Source: Spartinivicinus ruber
GTDB taxonomy: Bacteria > Pseudomonadota > Gammaproteobacteria > Pseudomonadales > Zooshikellaceae
DNA: 64,000 nt
NCBI RefSeq assembly: GCF_011009015.1
Contig: NZ_CP048878.1
Coordinates: 1,649,001 to 1,713,000 of the forward strand
Reading direction: 5' to 3'
How positions within the stretch are numbered: position 1 is the first letter of the stretch; each line of letters opens with the position of its first letter. Shown here in pieces: positions 17,905 to 25,268 of the stretch. Made by a program: the position numbers and the translations under genes. Below the pieces are notes generated by a model that saw only the letters and a program-made list of their open reading frames with translations, was not told the DNA's origin and did not search any database.

Positions 17905-18312
17905 TGTTGTTTGCCTTTTACATTCTTCACTGCATCATTGATACTAAGTTCTTTAAAACTACCTCTGGAATTGCATTTATGACTGCTTCATCGTGGTCAG
18001 TAGATAATTTCCCTCTGAAAGTTACGATATATTAGCATCTTCTTCTCTGTCAGCGAAAATTCTGAGATTGAAAGCTATTTTCAACCCCTATTAAGGAGTC
18101 CATAGCTCTTATATTGGGCACGCCACATCGTTTGATCTTAGCATCTTTTATAGGAGAAGGCTGTTTTTTGGAGTTACAGTTTGGAAATGTTTTGTTTGAG
18201 TAGATGGCATAGCTAATTGAGTAAGATATTCTAAGTTTTTTAGTCTTTGTACTTCAATCAAGGCATATTCTTCATTACACTTAAGGTAAGTGAGCGTGGG
18301 ATAACTAATCAT
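17902..18312 (-). pseudogene. Decayed C-terminal remnant of a toxin-like gene
   Basis: On the minus strand, coding-like text appears in changing frames. PTLTYLKCNEEYALIEVQRL comes near 18300, then IYSNKTFPNCNSKKQPSP and CGVPNIRAMDSLIGVENSFQ at about 18080-18190. LRIFADREEDANIS then breaks at a stop, and CNSRGSFKELSINDAVKNVK ends in a TGA that overlaps the start of the 84-aa gene. At least two frameshifts and internal stops separate these pieces. I infer a degraded effector tail followed by its immunity gene. The family is not recognised. Confidence 0.5.
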
Positions 18313-19219
18313 GTTGAAGAAATATACATTACTTCCTTGGCTTTCTCTTACCATCGTACTGAGTACTGGGTGTAATGCAGAAAGTGACGATGTCACTCAA
18401 AATGAAGATGTTAAAAAGCTGATTAAGCATACCTTAGACAATATGGTGTTTGTTAAAGGTGGTTCCTTTATGATGGGGGATTTTGGGATAATACAAAATG
18501 GCCAACGTCTAAGGGTTACGCGCTACAAAGATGATGATTACGTTCATAAAGTAACCCTGGATAGTTTTTATATGTATAAATATGAAGTGAATAACTGGGA
18601 GATAAACATATTTAAAAAATATAACCCGATTGATTGGGAGCTGCCAAAGTACAATAAAGCAGAAGCAGCTGATGATATGCCTGCAATGCGCTTATTATGG
18701 AAAGAGGCTAAAGCCTACTGTGACTGGTTGGGCAAACTTACGGAATTACCCTTTGACTTACCCACTGAGGCACAATGGGAGTATGCAGCAAGGAATGGAG
18801 GTAAAGAACACCCTTATTCCACTGCAACAGGATTCTTTGATAAAACTGGCAAGTTACACCCACCATTGAAAATGCATGGCTCGGATACAGGGAGCTCAAA
18901 AACCAGATTGTATGTAAATGAAAAGTACCCGCCTAATCAGCTAGGTTTATATAACATGATGGGTAATGTCAGTGAATGGGTCAAAGATATTTATGCAGTA
19001 GATTATTATGAGTACTCACCAGAACATAACCCGCAAGGACCTGAGTCTGGAGATAAACATGTCCGCCGAGGAGGGGGGGCTGGCTTTGAATTATCAAATG
19101 TTACTATTACACGTGGAGCACAGGGGGATAATGAGCCAGGTCTTTTAGACCCTAATAAACCCGCTAGAGGTGGTGTAGGTGTACGCTGCGTAGTGAATCA
19201 GTCTAATCCTCTTCAGTAA
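18311..19219 (+). CDS. SUMF1/FGE-fold lipoprotein without catalytic cysteines
   Basis: 302 aa. The signal peptide ends in a lipobox (LSTGC, Cys at about residue 21), so the product is probably a lipoprotein. The domain is of the formylglycine-generating-enzyme/C-type-lectin-like type: MVFVKGGSFMMGD, LPTEAQWEYAARNGG, LYNMMGNVSEWVKD, RRGGGAGF and a GVRCVV end. The cysteine pair that does the chemistry in true FGE, expected after the RGG block, is absent, so a binding or structural role is more likely. A paralog is at 21002. Such genes are known near vgrG genes. The start ATG at 18311 has no strong ribosome site. Confidence 0.8.
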   Translation: MLKKYTLLPWLSLTIVLSTGCNAESDDVTQNEDVKKLIKHTLDNMVFVKGGSFMMGDFGIIQNGQRLRVTRYKDDDYVHKVTLDSFYMYKYEVNNWEINIFKKYNPIDWELPKYNKAEAADDMPAMRLLWKEAKAYCDWLGKLTELPFDLPTEAQWEYAARNGGKEHPYSTATGFFDKTGKLHPPLKMHGSDTGSSKTRLYVNEKYPPNQLGLYNMMGNVSEWVKDIYAVDYYEYSPEHNPQGPESGDKHVRRGGGAGFELSNVTITRGAQGDNEPGLLDPNKPARGGVGVRCVVNQSNPLQ

Positions 19220-19278
19220 AAGTACGTTAGTTGCTAATATAGTTTTTAGTTTTATTTACTTGGCTCACTAGCTTCTCA

Positions 19279-19433
19279 TTAAACAAACAGCATCATTTGC
19301 CCTTTATACTTAACTACAGCAGTTTTTAAAGAATAGACACCATCAAAATGCTTTTCTGTAGTGCTTACTAGTGGTATAAGATCGTCTCAATCAATAGATA
19401 CTAATAGTACCTTTTATAAAAAAATTGTAGACT
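19279..19433 (-). pseudogene. Small decayed coding remnant
   Basis: The minus strand reads KVLLVSID, then a TGA, then DDLIPLVSTTEKHFDGVYS and LKTAVVKYKGQMMLFV with a TAA at 19279. The composition is gene-like, but there is no start codon or ribosome site and one internal stop. It lies in the 310-base gap between the first SUMF1 gene and the DUF3592 gene. The family is unknown. Nothing else is seen in the gap. Confidence 0.4.
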
Positions 19434-19529
19434 CGTGAATTTAAGCTAAAGTTGATGGTACTTTTCAAGTACTTATTTTACCATTATAATTCTTTCTTAA
19501 ATAAGTTTGCAATTGTATTTGACTAAATT

Positions 19530-20006
19530 ATGAATAAATCTGGTATTACATTCGGCATTATATTTGTGGTTATTGGTTTAGTCTGCTTAGGTCTTGGTTA
19601 TTTCATGTACTCTAAAATAACTTGGCTTTATTTTGAAGGTAATGAAGCATCAGGGACCGTAGTTGGTTATAGTATTGATCATAAGTGGCGGTACCAAGAG
19701 CAGGACATTTCATACCCTGTAGTAGAATTTGTTACAGATCGATCTATCAAGTTAAACGCAGTAGTTAGGATCGGGTTTGCAGAGCCAAATTATAGTGTAG
19801 GGGAAAAAGTAACTGTTTATTACAATCCTCTCAATCCTCATGATGTTCTATCTTTTTCTTTTGTTCATTTTTTTATCCCATTAATATTATTGATTGGTGT
19901 TGGCTTGCTATTTTTTTTATTTGGAGCTACCGGTCTTATTGCTCTAGCTCGAGGTAAAGATACATTATTAGCAAATTCCAAGAAAGGAAAAGTCGATAAA
20001 TTTTAA
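19530..20006 (+). CDS. DUF3592 membrane protein
   Basis: 158 aa with two hydrophobic membrane helices, residues 9-31 (ITFGIIFVVIGLVCLGLGYF) and about 112-140 (FFIPLILLIGVGLLFFLFGA), enclosing a beta domain. The stretch GTVVGYSIDHKW, then YPVVEFVTDRSIKLNA and YNPLNPHDVLSF is typical of DUF3592. Function unknown; in this context it could be membrane immunity, but that is only an inference. Its last four bases overlap the end of the convergent gene at 20003-20827. The start has a weak ribosome site. Confidence 0.75.
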   Translation: MNKSGITFGIIFVVIGLVCLGLGYFMYSKITWLYFEGNEASGTVVGYSIDHKWRYQEQDISYPVVEFVTDRSIKLNAVVRIGFAEPNYSVGEKVTVYYNPLNPHDVLSFSFVHFFIPLILLIGVGLLFFLFGATGLIALARGKDTLLANSKKGKVDKF

Positions 20007-20827
20007 ATAAATAGTTTATATTCACCGTTGGTAAATATAACATTAATACTATCTTTGTAATAAGTGTTGATTTTGCTTTTTTTTGAAATAACACCTTTTT
20101 CCTTTGGTAGTAAATGTGGTGCAAGACTGGGAATTGCTTCAGCAATCCTATCTGTTTCTGGTCGTTTAGCATATAGGGCTTTATAGTGAGAATTTAAATA
20201 ATCTAATATAAGGATCTGATCTATATTATAATTTTCATAGTAAAGTCCTCCTCGAGCAACTATCTTATTATTCCATATTCTAAAATAGTTTTTAATATAT
20301 TTGTCTTTATTTTCACTGTAGGATAACTCGATTATACTTGCTTTTAAATCAAGTAACTTAGTTAAAACTGAGCTGTTAGCAAACTTTATTGAGTGTAGGT
20401 AAAAATTAGCAAACTCTATTATTTGATTATTATCACGAATAAAGTCTAGTTTATTAAGAAAAGGAGTAATGTCAGTTTTTGACCATTGAAATACTCCTTG
20501 CCAATAGAAAGCACGATAATCATTGCGATAAATATAATCTTCTTTTGTCAACTCAACAGCTGCTAAAGGCGTCTCAACACCACGCTCTCGTAGATTAAGA
20601 CTAATTTCTTTATCAAAGCTAGTAGGGGCAAGGTCAGCATTGGAAAGATCGTCTACATCAATGTAAGGAAAAGCCAGGACTTCAATGTTATTTTTACCTG
20701 TAACAAGAAATTCATTAACGGGTGTTGAGCCAGCACCAATACCTTCATATGCTTTATTAAGTGCAGGTAACCCATTCAATCTTATTTCAACAAAACATCG
20801 GGGGAAATTGTAATCTAGGATTAACAT
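20003..20827 (-). CDS. Uncharacterised protein in the VgrG island (274 aa)
   Basis: 274 aa, no signal peptide or membrane segment; AGGAAA precedes the ATG. The N-terminal third reads as beta strands (FVEIRLNGLPALNKAYEG, then NNIEVLAFPYID), suggesting a small beta-sandwich, followed by a helical part and a Tyr/Asn-rich tail. The N-terminal pattern, a structured bait-like strand then 'GKNNIEVLAFPY', resembles hypothetical proteins found beside T6SS VgrG genes, but I cannot name a family. It ends tail to tail with the DUF3592 gene. Confidence 0.6.
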   Translation of the reverse strand: MLILDYNFPRCFVEIRLNGLPALNKAYEGIGAGSTPVNEFLVTGKNNIEVLAFPYIDVDDLSNADLAPTSFDKEISLNLRERGVETPLAAVELTKEDYIYRNDYRAFYWQGVFQWSKTDITPFLNKLDFIRDNNQIIEFANFYLHSIKFANSSVLTKLLDLKASIIELSYSENKDKYIKNYFRIWNNKIVARGGLYYENYNIDQILILDYLNSHYKALYAKRPETDRIAEAIPSLAPHLLPKEKGVISKKSKINTYYKDSINVIFTNGEYKLFI

Positions 20828-21001
20828 TGTTATATTTTTCCTGATGAAAGTAATCTACTCTTTACAGAAGTTATTTATGCTGTTAAGTAAAATATATATT
20901 AAAGTTCTTTGTCTTACTATTAGCATCTAAAGTAGCAATTAACACTGATATAATAATTAGCATTAATAAATTTATTATCAGCATTACATTGGTATAGTTA
21001 T

Positions 21002-21883
21002 ATGCAATTAATACACCAGTTTGGTTTATTGTTCTCTTCATTCACTACTTGGCTTAGATCGTCTAGAGCTAGTTGTATTGTTATTGCTTGCATACTGCTT
21101 ATTGCTTGTGACAATAGTTCACGCTCAGCACTTGCAGCAGATGTTGATGACGTCATTAAAAACATAGAGTCGAATATGATGTTTGTGAAGGGAGGAGCAT
21201 TTATAATGGGAGATCAGGATGAAGAATATATTAAGGCTAATCCCAAAGCGTATTTAGACCGTTATGCTCATGAAGTGACACTGTCGGATTTTTATATCAG
21301 CAAGTATGAGGTTACTAAAAAAGAGTTTTATGTCTATGTAAAGGCATCAAAAGTTAAGCGAAAGGCAAGTGATGACTATAAAACTTTCGAGAAAATTACT
21401 TCAGATGATCACCCAATAAGCTCTGTTACCTGGCATGAAGCACTAGCTTTTTGCCATTGGATTGGTAGTCTAACTGGAAAAAAATATACATTGCCTACTG
21501 AAGCTCAGTGGGAATATGCGGCGCGTTCTAGAGGAAAAGCAGTAGAATATGCAACTAATAATGGTAAGCTACAACTTGGTATAAATATAGAAAATAGATT
21601 TCAAGGGGTTTCTCATAAAGTAAATAAGTATCAACCAAACGAATTGGGTATTTATAATATGCAAGGCAATGTTGCAGAATGGACAAAGGATTTTTACAAT
21701 AAAAATTACTTTAAAAACTCACCATCTAATGATCCTCAAGGAGCCATATTAAATAAACAACAGCATAGAGTTGTTAGGGGCTCAAGCTTTGATGAGAAAT
21801 CTCAGTTACTTTATTATAGAAATTCATATCCTCAAACAAAATCAACAATAGGTATAGGCTTTCGTTGTGTAATTAATACTTAA
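21002..21883 (+). CDS. SUMF1/FGE-fold lipoprotein without catalytic cysteines (second copy)
   Basis: 293 aa. The N-terminus is long (about 20 residues) before a hydrophobic stretch ending in a lipobox (LLIAC, Cys at about residue 36). The following domain repeats the pattern of the protein at 18311: MMFVKGGAFIMGD, LPTEAQWEYAARS, IYNMQGNVAEWTKD, VRGSSFDEKSQ and a GFRCVIN end. Where a catalytic FGE has its cysteine pair there are Asp, Ser and Tyr residues. The gene is convergent with the LysM gene (9 bases between the stops). Probably a surface lipoprotein of the secretion island. Confidence 0.8.
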   Translation: MQLIHQFGLLFSSFTTWLRSSRASCIVIACILLIACDNSSRSALAADVDDVIKNIESNMMFVKGGAFIMGDQDEEYIKANPKAYLDRYAHEVTLSDFYISKYEVTKKEFYVYVKASKVKRKASDDYKTFEKITSDDHPISSVTWHEALAFCHWIGSLTGKKYTLPTEAQWEYAARSRGKAVEYATNNGKLQLGINIENRFQGVSHKVNKYQPNELGIYNMQGNVAEWTKDFYNKNYFKNSPSNDPQGAILNKQQHRVVRGSSFDEKSQLLYYRNSYPQTKSTIGIGFRCVINT

Positions 21884-21892
21884 TAATATTCA

Positions 21893-24016
21893 TTAATTAA
21901 TACTGTTGTTGACTGCAACTGCGGGACTAACATATTTATCAAGAATTTCCTGAAATGATGTGCTTTCGAGGAAAAATTCAAAGTCAGATGCTTCTATGAA
22001 TTTAATGAAAATTCCATGAACAGACTGTTTAGTCAGTATTTCATCAAATTCTTGAACTAAAGCCTCCATCGCTTTAGCATCACGCTTAATATCATTGCGT
22101 TGCATTATTTTTATTGAAATTTTATTAGCAATAGTTTCTATAGGATATATATAGCCGCTTTTTGAATTTTTAATTCTAATATCTTGATAGTGGTGAAATG
22201 CTTCAACCAACATAGCTTCAAGCTCTGATTTCTCTACAAATCCTTTACTTGGATCGTATTTATTAATAGTATCACTATCATCAGGCCATTTACCTAAACT
22301 AAACTGATTGCCCTTAAATATTACGTATTTTTCTCCTTCAGATCCACTGGGCTGTACTCCATCATCTTCTCCTTGTTTGGTACCAAGCTTAACGCTCCAG
22401 CTGAGTTCTGTATCTTTTACCTCTAAAAACATTTCTGCTTCAAATTTACCTTTAGGTTCTCGATAAATTTTAACGTCTCCTACTAACTCCATAGCTGTTT
22501 CAATGCTTAGTTTAACTTCTAGAAAATCACTGGCCTTTGCCTCTACATACACTCCTGGTTTTGCACCAACTTTGAATTCAGCTGCAATGAATTTTTCCTT
22601 GGTGGTTTGGCCTATTTTATCTGTATGGTTAATTTTTATATTACTATAAACTTCTAGCTTAAAGTATAACCTGGCATAAATGCTTTCTGTTGCTTGGATA
22701 CCAATCCCAAGTTCACAACTGATGCTTGCAATTAAAATATCTACATTGCAACTAAATAAGCTATATACTTGATTAGTCTTTGGGTCCTCAACATTTTTCC
22801 ATTCAACCTCTAAAGTGCCTTCAAAAAACTTTACTTCCCACTTTAAATGCCATCCGTAGGAAAAAGAAGACCTTAGATCTGCGAAAAGTCGCCCTAACTC
22901 GCTTATTTGGTCACCTATTTTAATAACAGGTTTTATCCAACCAAGGCCGTTAAACTCTAATTTTTTATTATTGCACTTAAGCTCTACGCCAAATTTAGCT
23001 TTCTCCTGGATTGGAGTACCACCAGTGTCATCCTCTGCCACCTGTATTCCTACTACCCCTGTATCTGTATTAGTGACTAGATCGGTATTGGTTCGAGAGA
23101 CTTCACGACCAAAGTTGGTGGTTCTTTCTCGACGCAATTGAACAGTTGGGGTACCGTCCATATTCAAATGATGCCTTCCTACTGATCGTCCACCCCATTT
23201 AGGAAATTTGATATTTAGTGACCATACATCAGGTGCATAAGCGACTATGGGGATTGTCCCACCACATACTGTATTTAATTGATAAGTTTTGGGTTTATGG
23301 TTCATATAATCTATTAAGTACGAAAACCCTTTAATAGGTACTAGTGGGTCTTCTTCAGGATAAGGAATTTCTACTTCAAATACTTTCCCAGTATCATTAT
23401 AATGTGTAGAAATAGTTTTATTATCTAAGTAGATTTTTTCTGGTGCATTGTTACCTTGAATAATGACTTTCAATGAATCTTTATGAAAATTCTCAAGTTG
23501 TTTAGCTCGAGTTGGAACGACTTCAAATGGTTCAATGGCTGTTGCTTCCATTGTATTACCAGTTTTGCTGAGAGTATTTGCCTTAATACGGTATTTTCGG
23601 TGTGCACAACTAAGCTCCACTGAACAAAAGCTAGTGCATGCTCCACATGAAGTATTTATATTCTGGTTATTATTTACTTGGGATTTTTTTGTTCTAGTAC
23701 TTTTAATTATTTCGGGGTGTGTATTTTTAATTTGCTTGTCTGATTCTGCAGTTTCTATTTTTGGACCTTTTGGTGTACTGGGTATTTTCTCTGGCTGAGA
23801 GTTAACCTTTTTTATTTTGGGATGAGGGCTGCTTGCTGATACTGAGTCAGTATCGAATTCTACTGCCTGTACTGGAATAATTACTTTGCTGCCAGCAGGT
23901 AGGGTAGTTGCATTGGCCAGATGTTGATTATAGTTTAAAATATCATCAACTGTCGTATCATATTTAGCAGCTATACTGCTTAAATCTTCACCATGACGTG
24001 TAGTGTGTAATTGCAT
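21893..24016 (-). CDS. LysM-domain protein, candidate T6SS cargo effector
   Basis: 707 aa. Residues 1-50 form a LysM domain (TTRHGEDLSSIAAKYDTTVD, then LPAGSKVIIPV). A Pro/Lys/Asn-rich linker follows, with a cysteine cluster at about 123-136 (CGACTSFCSVELSC). Residues 150-560 are strand-rich with no enzyme motif I recognise (GVYVEAKASDFLEVKL, GKFEAEMFLEVKD). The last 120 residues are helical. There is no signal peptide. It lies 36 bases after the DUF4123 adaptor gene in the vgrG operon, the usual place for an effector. The toxic activity, if any, is unknown; pore formation or binding are possibilities only. Confidence 0.6.
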   Translation of the reverse strand: MQLHTTRHGEDLSSIAAKYDTTVDDILNYNQHLANATTLPAGSKVIIPVQAVEFDTDSVSASSPHPKIKKVNSQPEKIPSTPKGPKIETAESDKQIKNTHPEIIKSTRTKKSQVNNNQNINTSCGACTSFCSVELSCAHRKYRIKANTLSKTGNTMEATAIEPFEVVPTRAKQLENFHKDSLKVIIQGNNAPEKIYLDNKTISTHYNDTGKVFEVEIPYPEEDPLVPIKGFSYLIDYMNHKPKTYQLNTVCGGTIPIVAYAPDVWSLNIKFPKWGGRSVGRHHLNMDGTPTVQLRRERTTNFGREVSRTNTDLVTNTDTGVVGIQVAEDDTGGTPIQEKAKFGVELKCNNKKLEFNGLGWIKPVIKIGDQISELGRLFADLRSSFSYGWHLKWEVKFFEGTLEVEWKNVEDPKTNQVYSLFSCNVDILIASISCELGIGIQATESIYARLYFKLEVYSNIKINHTDKIGQTTKEKFIAAEFKVGAKPGVYVEAKASDFLEVKLSIETAMELVGDVKIYREPKGKFEAEMFLEVKDTELSWSVKLGTKQGEDDGVQPSGSEGEKYVIFKGNQFSLGKWPDDSDTINKYDPSKGFVEKSELEAMLVEAFHHYQDIRIKNSKSGYIYPIETIANKISIKIMQRNDIKRDAKAMEALVQEFDEILTKQSVHGIFIKFIEASDFEFFLESTSFQEILDKYVSPAVAVNNSIN

Positions 24017-24052
24017 TATTAAGAGTTCTTTTACTTATAATGAGGTTTTGTG

Positions 24053-25255
24053 TTATACATGAGACTCAACCAGTTGATTAAAATAATGATATAAAGTATT
24101 TCGATAGGTTGTATCCCTGTCGGAAAAATAACTAATTGCTAAATAATGTCTTTCTCGGTCAATCAACTGGTTTCCATAATATTGATACATCGCTTGCATT
24201 CCTTGATATGCTTGTTCTCGGTAAGGTAGTAACTCTTGATAAGCTTGCATAAAAATGAGCCGAAGATTACTATCGGAATCATTGAATGGATCTATAGCAC
24301 GACGATTTATTTTTGTGTATTGATAAATTTTATCATACGCCAAACACCGCATGGGGTTAATTGGGTAGTTAGGATGCTCATAAACCAATGCAGCGTAGTT
24401 TTCCAGATAATTGATTTTTTCTTGTGCTGAAAGTTGTTCATTAAGTAGTAAGTTATTTTCCATTTGAGCAAAGGTTTCGTCCGGGAGATGCTCTCCAAAT
24501 TCAGTCATAACCTGAATAAGCTTAATGACCTGTTCTGTGTTGAAAATTTGATAAGATTCTGCTTTTTTTAGCCAATATTTTATTAATGCGATTAATTGAG
24601 TTTCGCTGGTTAAAGCAAAGTTTTTATTTTCCTGAACTAACCGGATAAAGATGGTTTTTACCACTTTTTTATGGTGGATAGTTTGTAAATGCTGCCACTG
24701 CTTATCACTCAAATTATACCAAGGCCTTTCCTCTGGTATTTGACCATTCCATGCTTCTGTATTGTGCCAAATATGCCAGCCATCAATTTCAGTGCCTGCT
24801 GAATCTAATGTAAGTATTTGTTCTATGGGGCCTAACAACTGGCTTTTCTCTAATTCACTGCTACCCGCCATCAGTTGCTTAAATACCCTTGAGCGGTAAG
24901 CAAAAAACAACACTTCTTTACCATTATCTGGTATTGTCGTATACAATAAGCTTTGCCAGTGGTTTACCAATGTTGATAGGGAATGTTGGCTAAATAGAAT
25001 TACCCAGCTTTCTTCTTCAGTGGGTTCTTGTAATAAATAAGTTAAAAAGGGCGAGTTTGACTTAATTGCTACCAAACAAGGTGTTTTTTCCAAAACGGCT
25101 TCAAGTACGGTTTCTTTATAGATAGGGTAAAAGGTCGGGTTGCCCTCAGTGTCGTATAATTTTTCAAGAAGATTGTTAATGACTGCACCATCTGCCAATG
25201 CATAACAATGTTGCCCTGTACTTTGTTGTTGCTCAATGTACTGATGTATATTCAT
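24053..25255 (-). CDS. DUF4123 domain T6SS effector adaptor
   Basis: 400 aa. The N-terminal 150 residues follow the DUF4123 pattern: HCYALADGAVINNL, then PTFYPIYKETVLE, PCLVAIKSN and a FFAYRSRVFKQLM segment near residue 120. The C-terminal part is helical. DUF4123 proteins (Tap/Tec type) load a specific effector onto VgrG and are encoded between vgrG and the effector, exactly as here: 13 bases after vgrG and 36 before the LysM gene. Cytoplasmic. The start ATG is at 25253-25255. Confidence 0.85.
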   Translation of the reverse strand: MNIHQYIEQQQSTGQHCYALADGAVINNLLEKLYDTEGNPTFYPIYKETVLEAVLEKTPCLVAIKSNSPFLTYLLQEPTEEESWVILFSQHSLSTLVNHWQSLLYTTIPDNGKEVLFFAYRSRVFKQLMAGSSELEKSQLLGPIEQILTLDSAGTEIDGWHIWHNTEAWNGQIPEERPWYNLSDKQWQHLQTIHHKKVVKTIFIRLVQENKNFALTSETQLIALIKYWLKKAESYQIFNTEQVIKLIQVMTEFGEHLPDETFAQMENNLLLNEQLSAQEKINYLENYAALVYEHPNYPINPMRCLAYDKIYQYTKINRRAIDPFNDSDSNLRLIFMQAYQELLPYREQAYQGMQAMYQYYGNQLIDRERHYLAISYFSDRDTTYRNTLYHYFNQLVESHV

Positions 25256-25268
25256 GATTATTTAAAGT

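Noticed and set aside
18148..18396. 82-codon minus-strand open frame at the SUMF1 start
   Set aside because: Its N-terminal part is antisense to the SUMF1 gene; only the C-terminal part is treated, as part of the decayed toxin remnant.
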